Shown here: piece by piece, positions 10,953 to 22,811 of the stretch
How the letters are laid out: every line of letters begins with the position of its first letter
How positions within the stretch are numbered: position 1 is the stretch's first letter
Assembly (NCBI RefSeq): GCF_937616625.2
Contig: NC_065571.1
Location: forward strand, 7,876,501 to 7,940,500
Direction: 5' to 3'
From: Mercurialis annua
Taxonomy: Eukaryota > Streptophyta > Magnoliopsida > Malpighiales > Euphorbiaceae
Length of the DNA stretch: 64,000 nucleotides
Notes under the pieces: model-generated
Seen by the model: the letters and a program-made list of their open reading frames with translations, nothing else
Databases searched by the model: none
Told to the model about the DNA's origin: nothing
Position numbers and translations under genes: made by a program

Positions 10953-11942
10953 GGGTTAATCCCAATAAAATACAAAACGTTTGCGGATTTTGTCAATTTT
11001 AATCAAATCTTACAAAATCTGATAGTTTAGAGCATCCACAATGCAGTGTTATATTTTATGCTAAATTTAGCATTAAAAAAAAGTTAAATGCTATATTTAA
11101 CATAACATTCTAATTTTATCTCCAATGCAAAATGTTAAACGAAAATGTGATAATTACTTACTATCATAATTATTTATTAATTTTATTATTATTTTATAAA
11201 AAATTAAAGTTTATGTTTTGTAAAGAATTTAATATAATTTTTTAATATAATAATGAACTCTTTTAAAAAGAATTGTTAAGAGAATTGATGAATTATATAA
11301 AAACAAATTATTTTATGTCTTGGCGGGTGGTCTATTATTAAAAAGTTAATCAATGGAGATCATAAAAATAAAATAATATTAAATATTAAAATAAAATAAT
11401 AAAACAAAATTAAAATAATTAATGCAAAAAACAATAGTAGAAAAAATTGTAATTAATAATGAATTCTGATTGCTTGTTGCAATTTAGCATATGCATAGTC
11501 AGTGCTAAATTTAACACAGGATATAGCATATGCTAAATTTAGCACTACATATAGCACTGCATTGGAGACGGATTTTAAGACTCAATGCTTTTTTTTAGAA
11601 TAGACTCAATGCTAAATTATAGCATTGTCATGGCAATTTAGCATTGCATTGTGGATGCTCTTAGTCCATTTTTAGATATTTTAAACATTTGATATCCATT
11701 CACGAATCAATCAGAAAAATATGTCATTCGTGAATAGGTTAAACTAGCCGATTTTAATTAGTTTCGCTATTCAAAATCGGTTAGTTTATCCCATTCACGA
11801 ATGACTAATTTTTTGGTTTAATCCACAAAATGATTAGAAAAGGTTTCAAATATCTCAAAATGGGCTAAACTAGCCGATTTTAAAAGTTTTGGTTATAACT
11901 GACAAAACCCATAAACGTTTGGTATTTTATTGTAATTAATCC
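10953..11942. mobile_element. Mutator-type foldback MITE, split by a Tourist insertion
   Basis: Left end GGGTTAATCCCAATAAAATA and reversed right end GGATTAATTACAATAAAATA begin long inverted arms that share ..AACGTTTG.GG.TTTTGTCA. The flanking 9-mer TTTAAAATA is identical on both sides (10944-10952, 11943-11951). Without the nested Tourist element the MITE is about 355 bases. A relative sits at 29792. Confidence 0.82.
11030..11660. mobile_element. Tourist-like (PIF/Harbinger) MITE nested in the previous MITE
   Basis: Perfect 14-base terminal inverted repeats, GAGCATCCACAATG and its reverse complement, are flanked by the 3-bp target TTA on both sides (11027-11029, 11661-11663). Subterminal copies of GCTAAATTTAGCAT recur in both halves. 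There is no transposase frame. At 631 bases it is a typical PIF/Harbinger non-autonomous derivative. Confidence 0.85.
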
Positions 11943-12087
11943 TTTAAAATATGTAATTTTATTTTATCTATTTGACAAAATAACAATGAGATAAAATTGA
12001 TACTAATTAATTTAGTGGTGGTAAGTGGACAAGACAAATTCTATTTTGTGTAAAATAACTATAGAAGTCACTTTAAAGTATATTTTA

Positions 12088-12469
12088 AGCCTAATTACTT
12101 AAAAACCACTCACCTTATAACTTTTTTTTCATTCATACCATGACTTAGAAAAATTTTCAATTGTACCCTATTTTCGATTTTTAAGTTTCGTTTGTATCCC
12201 AAAAATAAATTTTTTGATAATTTAATTAATTTAAAGATGAAAATATTAAAAACAAGATACATAAATGATTAACATTAACGTTTAATTAGAATATAGATTA
12301 AAAATGAAGGACTAATTTAAACTCTTTTTTAAAAGAAAATAGGTCAATTCAACTCATTAGGGTAGAGATGAAACATAAAAATTAAAAATAGGGTACAATT
12401 GAAATTTTTTTTGGTCATGGTATAAATGAAAACAAATTACAAGGTGGGTGGTTTTTAAGTAATTAGGCC
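12088..12469. mobile_element. Mutator-type foldback MITE (382 bp)
   Basis: The arms begin (A/G)GCCTAATTACTTAAAAACC and stay alignable for about 100 bases on each side. They are flanked by identical 9-mers TATATTTTA (12079-12087, 12470-12478). It lies about 330 bases upstream of the KIN-12 start codon, so it may contribute promoter sequence or small RNAs. One arm of the same family recurs at 59711. Confidence 0.85.
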
Positions 12470-12796
12470 TATATTTTAGTATAAGATATTTATTTTTGAT
12501 TTAACTAATTTCACCTACGGTGAACCGGCTGAACTTTTGGTTGAACCCTTAACTAGTGACCATCGATTTGATTAGTGGCATTAATGTCATTTATCAAACA
12601 ACAGCTCTTCATTTTTGAAATTCAATTCAAACATAAAAAAATCCCCAACGGTCATATCATAACCCTCAAACCTCAACAAAAACCATTCATCTTCTTCCTC
12701 ATCTCCAACGGTCATCTCATTGCCCTAACTCACCATTTCAAACGCTCTTCTTCACTGTCTCTCAATCTCTCTTCTTCACAACAAAGTACAGTAACC

Positions 12797-15700
12797 ATGA
12801 AATCAATCACAGAAAGCACTGAAAATATCTTCTCAGGAAAGCTATCATCGTCTTCATTTCGAAATTTCCTCCCTAGATCCATGTCCTCCAAGCAAAAGAA
12901 CACTAAAAAATCCTTCAAAAAATTCAATTCCGAAAATACCCCTCCACCGGACCCTAACGTCATCCAGTTCCACGATCCTCCACTCTCAGCTTCCATCCCT
13001 AAGAAACAACACTCGCCTCTCTCTAATTTGTTGCCAAAGGTATTATTTATTTGTTAATTTTGTTGTTATTACTGACGGATTCGTCCTTTAAAGTCTAATT
13101 ATCTGTTTACTTTTGTAGGTAGAGGTTTCTGGATTGGATACTCAGAGTGACACGTCACTAAGCTCAGATCCACCGGTTAAGGTTTGTTTTTATATTTTTT
13201 TTTTTAAATTTGAAGTCATTTTGGTAAATGTGGAGTTAATTATAGTTATCTGATGCTTAAATACAGATTGTGGTGAGAGTTAGACCTGTAAATGAACAAA
13301 ATGGAGTTAGAGTGGCAAAGATTTCTTCGGATTTGTTGTCGATTCGGGATAGAAAATTTAGCTTTGATTCGGTTCTTGATTCTAACTCAAATCAGGTTAA
13401 TTGCTCACTTAATTGCTTTGTTTGCGTTTTAACTGGAAAACCCTAATTTCAGTTGTCTGATTGTTTTACTCTGGTATTTTGTGGAATTATAGGAAGATGT
13501 GTTCAAGCTAGTTGGTATACCTTTAGTTAAAAGCACTTTAGCAGGTTACAATACTTCGATTTTGTCATATGGGCAGGTAACTTCGCATAACAATAACAAT
13601 TCTTTGTTTTAATTCAAATAATTATGATTTGGTTCATGTTTATGTTTATGAGTATTTTGTTGAATTTTTCATTAGACTGGAAGTGGCAAGACCTACACAA
13701 TGTGGGGTCCTCCTAGTGCTATGGTTGAGGACCCTTCGCCTATTAGTCATCAGGGCATTGTTCCTCGCATTTTCCAAATGCTATTCTCAGAGATTCAAAA
13801 GGTATGCTTGTGCTTACTCTATTGAGTTTCTTGAGATTGTGATCAGTTTTTTTGTATTGATCAACTGTCCTGTGCAGGAACAAGAGAGCTCTGAAGGAAA
13901 GCAGCTAAATTATCAGTGCAGATGTTCATTTCTGGAGGTTTGTACTTCGTATTCTCTGGGAATTTTTAATTGCTGTATATGCCATAGTTTTTTAAAGCGT
14001 ATCAATGTGTAGTAATGAGCTGTTACAATTGCAGATATACAATGATCAAATTGGGGATTTGCTTGATCCCGTGCAGAGAAATCTTGAAGTAATTATAATA
14101 CCGATATCTTTATTAGCTTTTCAATACCAATATGCTTAATTTATTTCCCTTTTCCCCTCTTCTTTTGTTATTCAGTTTCTATAGTTGATACTTGATGGTG
14201 ATAATATTTTATTCTTGTAGATAAAGGATGACCCTAGGAATGGATTGCATGTTGAGAATTTGACGGAGGAGTATGTCAGTAGCTATGAGGATGTGACTCA
14301 AATATTAATTAAGGTGGGAAGCAAATACAACAGGTTTTCAAGTTTGGGCGACTTATTTAGTTGTCTTGATTAAAATTATGTTGAATTTTTTTTTATTTGT
14401 AAAAAAATATTTTGCTTTTCACATTCATTGCAGTTATCTCCTTGCATTTATTTTGAGAAATTCTGCATATAAATTTCAGGGCCTTTCAAGTAGAAAAGTC
14501 GGAGCAACAAGCATAAATTCCAAGAGCTCAAGATCCCATATCGTGTTTACTTTCATCCTTGAGTCCTGGTGCAAGGTATCATTGGATGTTGTTGTTGACA
14601 ATGAGCATAGGCATTTGCTTTTTAATTTTTGTTTGTTGTTGCTGTCCTTACAACAACTCTGATCAAAAGCATTTTGTAGATTATTGATCATTGTATGTTG
14701 AATGGCTGTATGTGTATGTGCATAGTGTAATGACAGTCATAATGCTATAGCATGATTTTCTGAGCATCCTGAGCTTAAGCTATTTTGGGATTCACATAAG
14801 TTTTAGATAATGAGCTACTTTTTTCTCTTAATTTTTTGGATAGCATCACTATTACATCTTTGCTTTAGTAATATGTGTGTTTTTGGTAGCCATACTAAAA
14901 TTTGCTTATGTTAAACTCATGTGACAGAACACTTCATCAAAATGCTTCAGTAGCTCAAAAATTAGCAGAATTAGCCTTATCGATCTTGCCGGACTCGACA
15001 GGATGAAACCTGATGATGCAGGTCGTCAATCAGCAAAAGAAGGCAAAAATATCAAGAAGACTCTATCACAACTTGGGTATGATACCATCGCTCATATGAA
15101 GAATTTGAGAATTTACTGCAGAAATAGAAGAATCAGTTATACTAAAATAAGATGCAATTTTTGTTCATTAATTATGTGGAACACCTTTTTATTTTTCTTT
15201 TCTTGATCAGTTTTACCATTCACTAATTCATTTCTGTTGTAAATGATAAGATAGAACTACCTTATCCAGAATTTTGTTCATGATGCAGGAAATTGGTGTA
15301 CGCTCTTGGCAATGGTGCTCAACCAGGCAATTTGGGAGTTTCACCTTATGGAGGATCTTGTTTAACAAATTTGCTGCAAGAATCTCTTGGTGGAAATTCA
15401 AAACTCACAGTTATATGCAACGTCTTTCCTGAAAAAAGGTATAGCTGCATATTGAATTTTGTTTACTGTGTACGAGTTTATGGAGTGCACTTGGTTTCAT
15501 CATTGCTTATTATTATTGATGGCCTGCTCAATTTACTGTTTTTCATGTTTTATAAAGTTGAGTGTCAAGGATGATACATTTTCCATTGTACTGAGAGCAT
15601 GCTTTGGTTGTTAGCAGATATGACTCCGAAACGCTGAGGACACTCAGATTTGGGCAGAGAGTTAAATCCTTAAAGAATGAACCTGTAATAAATGAAATAT

Positions 15701-18511
15701 CGGAGGATGATGTTAATGATTTGAGTGATCAGATTCGCCAATTAAAGGTAGATTCATTAATGCTTTTTGCTGGTTTGTTCATTAGTATTCCTGATCAAAT
15801 ACCCAAGGATTATTGAAGGTGTGTCTATCCTCTAATTTACAGGAAGAACTTATAAGAGCAAAATCAGACGTCCATTATTCAGTTAGGAACAAAAATGGAT
15901 GTTTAAAAGGGCTTAATGCACGTGAAAGCTTGAACCTCCTGAGAGTAAGCCTTAATCGCTCTTTGATGTTACCTCGCATGGAAAACGATTCTGACAATGA
16001 AGTTGATATTAACGAGGATGATGTGAGGGAACTCCATCAGCAACTCAATAAGTTGCATAGCTCTTGTGAGGAGAAAGACCTTTCCGACACTATAAACTCA
16101 AGTCATTTTGCTTCTGTGGATGAAAGTTTTGAGACAGATTTGATGAGTGAAGATGAAGTAAATGGTCCTGATGAAATTCAAAAGGAAAGTGACCATGAAG
16201 AAGAAGTTAGTTCTGGGAAACAGAAGGAAGGTGAAGAAGACATTTTAAATTTTTCAAAGGCTGATTCTACAATTAGAAGTAGCATTTCTATTAGTTTTTG
16301 TCGTCAGTCTCCATTTCTTCAAGAGCCCACATTGTCAGAGTCTCCTAAAATTGGAAATATCAGGAAAAGTATGGCTATTCCATCTGAAGTAGCAGGTCAG
16401 AATGATGTGTCTCACAGCACCAATTTCAAGTCAGAAATGTTCCAATCAATTAAGCATAGTGAGCATATTCGATCATCTTTGCGCTCAAGCAAGATGTTTC
16501 CAGGTCCCACCGAGTCCTTGGAAGCTAGCCTTCAAAGAGGCTTGCAGATCATTGACAATCACCAGCGGAACTCAGCAGCATCAAATAGATCTTCAGTTGC
16601 CTTCTCATTTGAGCACTTGGCACTGAAACCTTGTCCAGAAGCTGATAGAGCCTATGATTCTGTCCAAAATTCAGCGTCAGGCTCTTCACTCTGTGCCACT
16701 TGTAAACAAAAGATCGATGACAAATCTGCTGAAGGCAAAGATAGCCAAAAGAGATGGATTGTAGCAGTTGATGAAGCTAAAGTATGGTTTCACTTGAACT
16801 CAGCTGGGTGCTATGGTTTTTGTAATGCGTTTTTTCTTGCATCATTAGTTCATTTTTTTTTACTTTTTATTGTTCTCAGGATGACTCGGCTGAAGCCCAT
16901 AAGAGAGAGAAGGAACTTGAAAATGTTTGTAAGGAGCAGGCAGCTAGAATTGAACAGCTAAATCGATTGGTACTGATTACTTAAATTGATTTATTCGTAA
17001 TTTTACCACACAGTTTTACTTTATTGACACTTGAAATTGCTGCAGTTGGAGCAATACAAACACGAGAAAGAACACTCCCCCAAGGAACATGATCAAGAAG
17101 TTGACAGTCTTTGTCTTGAGGGCTTGATGAAGGATCAAATAGTCATGTTTGATGAATCCAAATTGAAAGATCAAAACGAGGTATATTCATCGCATGCCCA
17201 GAAACATTGAACTCGGAATTATTTACACTCTTATGTTTTGGGCTTCTTTTTGTTTCTGGAAAAAGAAGAAGTCGAAAAAAAATAAAGTTTTGCTGTTTCC
17301 CATTTCCGTGCTACATAGCTAGCAGGTTTTGTTATTTGCTTGTCTTATTTGGTTTAATTTGATGCAGCTTCCAGAAATCATAAAAGAAGTTCAGGAAGAG
17401 CGGGAGCGTGGGAATTCACTTTTTGATATGAAGGAAAAGGAAGCACTTCTTCAGGAAAATCAAAGTTTGAGGGCCCAGTTAAAGTCTTATACTGATGCAT
17501 CTGCAAACAAATCTATCGATAATCTTCGATCCTCTTTATTAGCAAAGTCCATTCAATTCAGAAAAAGTTTCGATTTGAGACGCGGTAACGATGAAGAAGA
17601 ACTTGAGAGGGAAAGAGAAAGATGGACAGAAATGGAGAGTGAGTGGATTTCCATAACCGATGACCTGAGAATCGATCTTGAATCGAACCGTCGGCGTGCA
17701 GAGAAGGTGGAGACGGAACTGATGTTAGAAAAGAAGGTCACTGAAGAGTTAGATGATGCACTTCATAGGTCTGTCCTTTGTCATGCTAGAATGGTTGAAC
17801 ACTATGCTGATCTGCAAGAGAAATATAATGACTTAATGAGAAAGCACCGAGCAATCATGGAGGGGATCGCAGAGGTGAAAAAGGCAGCAGCTAAGGCGGG
17901 AACCAAAGGTGGTAGCCGGTTTGCTAAATCGCTTGCGGCGGAGCTTTCAGTTTTGCGGGTGGAGAGGGATAGAGAAAGGGATTTCTTGAAGAAGGAGAAT
18001 AAGAGTCTGAAAATGCAGCTTAGAGACACAGCAGAAGCGGTTCATGCTGCTGGAGAACTCCTTGTTCGACTTAGAGAAGCCGAACATGCTGCCTCAGTTG
18101 CAGAGGTAACTAACTTCAAACACAATTATCACTAGCCCAAATTTTGAGGTCAACTAGTTTGCTATGATTGTTTTCATAATTCGGTTCCATCATGTTCAAG
18201 TTTAGGGAGTTAACTGACATTTAAATCATAACTGAACATTTATAATTGTGTTATATATACAGGAAAAGTTTAACAAAGGTGAGGAAGAAACTGAAAAGTT
18301 GAAGAAGAAATTAGAGAAAGTGAAGAGAAAACACAAGATGGAGATAATAACAATGAAACAGTACTTAGCAGAAAGCAGATTACCGGAATCTGCATTGAAA
18401 CCGCTGTACAGACAAGATTCTGCGGAAATAACACATAACAACACAATTATAGATGATGATGATCAAGCTTGGAGGGCAGAATTTGGACCAATTTATCAAG
18501 AACATTTCTGA
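12797..18511 (+). CDS. KIN-12 subfamily kinesin (phragmoplast-type motor)
   Basis: Seventeen exons: 12797-13039, 13119-13181, 13267-13395, 13493-13576, 13676-13801, 13878-13937, 14035-14088, 14221-14313, 14480-14575, 14928-15076, 15289-15438, 15618-15747, 15843-16781, 16880-16969, 17046-17180, 17368-18105, 18263-18511; all GT-AG, 1175 aa. The N-terminal motor (about 103-450) has an intact P-loop GQTGSGKT (172-179) and switch I SSRSH (300-304). Switch II reads DLAGLD (335-340) instead of DLAGSE. Long coiled coils follow. The C-terminal part carries the KIN-12/PAKRP-type block [19 protein letters not shown] ... [14 protein letters not shown] ... [20 protein letters not shown] and ends near [17 protein letters not shown]-12 motors act at the phragmoplast and division plane. 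Length is closest to the shorter members (KIN-12E/F-like). The upstream in-frame ATG at 12575 would add an unlikely leader. An AATAAA occurs at 18709. Confidence 0.92.
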
Positions 18512-19765
18512 GTATAAGTTTCTGAGTACAAGTTTCTGGAGAGTGAAGACCCATCTTGGGTCCAAGCTAAGCTATACTTTGAAATCCTTATTCTTTGAGA
18601 TCCTTATTTTAGAACAAATTATATTATTCATATCGTTGAAATCCTCATTTCTGATGTTGCATTGGTGTATGATTTATTGATGTCTTGTTCTTTTACTATA
18701 TTGTTGATAATAAAATGAAGATTGCTTTTGATTCATAATTTGATCATGACTTCCTCTTTTTATTGCTATGACATCACATGAATATGTACTTGGTTATTAA
18801 ATATTTAATTAGTACATAAAATTATTATTTGTTTCATAACTTTTCACTTTTAAAGCTATAATGCTTCACTATATGTTTATTTCTTGCATTTTCCAAGTCT
18901 TGTATATAACGGATTTTAATATAAAAAATTAACTTAATGTCTTTGGTTCTATTTGCTGAAAATGAAATACTAAAAATTAATTTTTAAATATAGAATATAA
19001 TATTATGTTTAATAATTTAACTACTAAAACAATATTTATGTTTTTATGTTTTAGTGTTAACATTTTTTAATTATATAAATATATAAGGATAAAATAGTTA
19101 ATGACATTTATGAAGGTCAAATGGTTATTCATATTTTTATCATAAATTATAAATTTCTTAATTTTTTTAAATGAACAATTTATTCAGCATGAATTTTAAA
19201 ATGTAAGTAGTTTTTGACTTGATTAAATAAATTAAGTTTTAATCATGGTTATCAACACTACTTAGGCCATATCCAATGGAAGTCATCAAAATGGAGATCG
19301 ATGATTTCCAATCTCCAATTAAGGAGAAATTCTTATAGGTGACTCCCTTCCTCCTTCTCTCATTAGATTATTTTAATGGGTTTTTTTTTCATAATATGAT
19401 TAAATTATAATTTAATACTTATAATTTATAGACGTATTTAATCAATTCTTTAACTAGTAAATAATTATAAACTAATTTTACACGTAATAGTATTAAAATA
19501 TATCAATTATTCATTTTCCATAATAAAAATATTAAAATTAATATAAAATGTAACATGAATAATTTTACAAGACAATTACATAAAGAAAATTACATAATTA
19601 ATTTGACAAGATGATGATATAAAAACATAAGATATATAATTTTACGAGATAATAATCTAAAAACGAGACATATTACAAAATTACATAATCAAGAAATAGA
19701 ACACATTTTAGAAAAATATGAATACAAATATGTTTATTGGTGCAATTGGTAAAAAAAAGGAAGAA
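18512..19765. other. KIN-12 3' region and spacer
   Basis: The first 200 bases are the 3' UTR. The rest is AT-rich. Near 19263 a TTAGGCCATATCCAATGG motif looks like one end of a Harbinger-type MITE, but no matching right end was found. Confidence 0.5.
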
Positions 19766-20107
19766 AGGGTCAACGCGCCCCCTGAACTTGTGACACAGGG
19801 TCATCTAATCCAATTTATACTTTTTTGAGCAACTAACCCCAAAACTCTTCATTTTTTGTCAAATAACTCGATAATTTATATTTATATTTTAAAAAATAGA
19901 TTTAGAATAATTATATCGCAACAATCAGGGAAATATCTAATTATTTTTTGGCATCCCTCGCCTCCTATTTGTATTTTACACGTTTTAAAATATATAATTA
20001 TGGGGTTATTTGATCCAAAATTGAAGAGTTTTGGGGTTCGTTGTTCAAAAAAGTATAAATTTGGTTAAATGATCCCGTGTCACAAATTTAAGAGGTGTGT
20101 TGACCCT
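19766..20107. mobile_element. Foldback MITE, family unassigned
   Basis: Inverted arms start AGGGTCAACGCGCCCCCTGA (left) and AGGGTCAACACACCTCTTAA (reversed right). They keep matching through TTTATACTTTTTTGA and CCCCAAAACTCTTCA, about 110 bases each. No convincing target duplication was found. It lies about 330 bases upstream of the PRAT gene. Confidence 0.75.
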
Positions 20108-20437
20108 TGAAAAAGTATAAAATGTTAGAAATTGATGATTGAAATTCACATGACAAATGGTAAGCAAAATCTGATGTCTATAATTGAGAAATGTTAATTC
20201 TTCATTTTAATTAATAAAGTTCAATTTTTCTTTATAAAAAAAAAAAAAGGAATCCAAAGATGAGTGGGCTTTGTTTTGGGTCAACTTGCAACTAGGTGAA
20301 GCACCCCAACTACAAAACGACTCCGGCTAAAAAAACCAATGTCGTATCGGATATTATTAGGAATCTTATATGAAGCCACTTCCAAAAAAACATACGGAAA
20401 GGAGATAGATATTTTTGCATAAACAATCCATAAAACG

Positions 20438-22811
20438 ATGGCTACAACAGCCGACTCTCCGAACACAACCACCGACTCTGATCTCGAACAAACCCCTAAC
20501 CCTAATTCTCCTTCAAATGCAATAGTTCCGTCCCAGTCTGCCACCACCCCCGCCGTATGTCTCCTCCGCTTCCTCGGCGATTCCGCCGGTGGTGCTCTCA
20601 CGGGCTCCATATTCGGCTATGGTCTCTCTCTCTCTCTTTATAATTATCCCTTAATGTTTTTCTATGCTAAGAGCTGAAAGTTTTGGTCTTTTAGGGTCCA
20701 GTTGGTTGTGACTAATTTATTAAGCTATATTTCTAATTTGGGTTTACATTTGTTTTTTTCAGCTTCACAGTATAGTTAGACATTTTGTATGAGAAGGGAA
20801 ATGATAATTTATTTGCTGAAAAACTATCCGCTTTCTTATTATGCATGTAATTGAGTTTTATACTAGAATTAACAGTCAAGAAATAGCCCTTAAATGCTGT
20901 ATGGACAAAATATTTTTTCCTTGCTTTTTTTTCGGGGAAATGACTATTCTTGAATGTTAATGTGTTTCAGGTTCTGGTTTGGTTAGGAAGAAAGGATTTA
21001 AAGGCTCCTTTGTAGAGGCAGGATCTTATGCTAAGGTAATGTCTTTACAAATAATTTTATCTTTGTTATTCATATCGAGTTGTTTTTTTGTGGTAATATC
21101 GAGTCATAGCTTTCTAACTTATTAATGGGGATCGAAAGTGTTACTTTTAGGCTATGGTTGTCTTAGAGGATGGAGAAGTAGTTACAATAAAGTCAATTTT
21201 CTATGTAGACTGTATATTGTTTTTATAATTCAAAGCGCGCTCCTGTTAGTGTAACGTAGGTGTCTGTCTCGGTTGATGGATGTGATGAATGTCTACATCG
21301 CTTTGTAATGTTATTGTCATGTTGATGCTATTGTTATGTTAAAGAATAAAATTTAAAAAAGTTTATTTCTTCATCCTCCCAAACAAACGTAGCTGAGGTT
21401 TAACATGCTTTTTCCATGATTTAATGGGCCTCATTCATTTCCTTTTGTGTGCTGGTAATTGGGGAAAAGAAATGGGTTTATTTGATAATACACTTGTGTG
21501 CAACAGACGTTTGCAGTACTGTCTGGAGTGCACAGTTTGGTGGTCTGTTTTCTGAAGAGGCTGCGTGGAAAAGATGACGGTATTCATTCGAAAGCATCTT
21601 AATTGTTTAGTTTGGTTGATTCTTCTGCATCAATTATGTTATGTTTATAACATTTTTAATTTTTTTCGTTTTCCAATTTCTTGCAGCATATAATGCTGGA
21701 ATAGCTGGATGTTGCACTGGTCTTGCTTTAAGTTTTCCAGGTATTGAAGTTAACTAACTCCCAACTCTTGCATAAGAAATGGATATTTACATCTGTAGGA
21801 ATGTTGCAAGGCTAAAAATTCCAATTTGTTAAGGTTGAACACCAAGTGATTAAGGCGTTTGTCCATGATCATTAATTTAATTTCTGTATTAATTCAATAT
21901 AGGGATCATCTAGGGTCTTGTATTTATGATGAAATAGTAGAGCGACGGATTCCTAATATTTTTGGGGTACCATCAAAGTTTTCTTAAATGACTATATTCT
22001 TCCAATGTACTCTTTTACTTGCTACTTCATTGTTGTGGGGAAATAAATCACTGGCATGTAAATTTTTAAGAGTGTTGCACTGTTTGGATATATTCTCAGA
22101 ATTTTTGAACTAGTTCTAAAATATAATTGTTTGGCAGCCAATTATATATCATTTGGCCCTATAATTTGCTTGCTAAAAATGGTTAACTGGGATTTCTATT
22201 TACTCCAAAATTCTACACGTCCTACTGAATTAAAAAAAAAATATCTTCGTTCTCTAGTTGGCATTCATCTTTAATGTCTTGCATTTCCAAATTTCTCACT
22301 CTGTTATGTAATCACATAAACTCCTATACTTTATTACCATTTTCAATTTTAGAAGCATGGTGGCTACTTCACCTATATAAATCACAGCTTCTCTTATTCG
22401 CTTACCTGTTGGCTTTAACTTTTTAAATAATGGTTCGATGGATGTGAATTTACAGAATCCAGAGTCTGCTTGTTATATTTAATTGCCACTTTCTGTTACT
22501 ATATGAGAATGTTTGAGCTATATGTTAATGCAGGAGCACCTCAAGCTCTTCTGCAGAGCTGCCTGTCTTTTGGAGCATTTTCATTTATTCTTGAAGGGTT
22601 GAACAAGCAGCAACCAGCATTGGCGCACACATTTTCCTTGAGAAACAACCGTCATTTTCGTGATGCATCTAGTCCCTTGACTAACCATGACACAACTCAT
22701 CTCTTGGCTCTTCCTCTTTCAGTTCCTCTTCCTAATGAACTAAAAGTTGCCTTCTCTTTTTTCTGCAATTCCATAAAGATACCCTCTAGAAATTCTCCTA
22801 CGGCTCTCTGA
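20438..22811 (+). CDS. PRAT (Tim17/Tim22/Tim23) family protein, HP20/HP22-like
   Basis: Five exons: 20438-20621, 20971-21035, 21507-21579, 21687-21740, 22534-22811; 217 aa. After an acidic, Ser/Thr-rich N-terminus come the Tim17-family hydrophobic segments: [20 protein letters not shown], then [23 protein letters not shown], then [19 protein letters not shown] and [16 protein letters not shown]. The glycine-rich helices and the RGKDD loop are typical of the family. By my recollection the closest Arabidopsis relatives are At4g26670/At5g55510, annotated as TIM22-2/TIM22-3 and described as chloroplast envelope preprotein import components; a mitochondrial TIM22 role is the alternative. The hydrophilic C-terminal tail is less conserved. 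The start ATG follows AAACG and has no in-frame competitor upstream. Confidence 0.9.
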
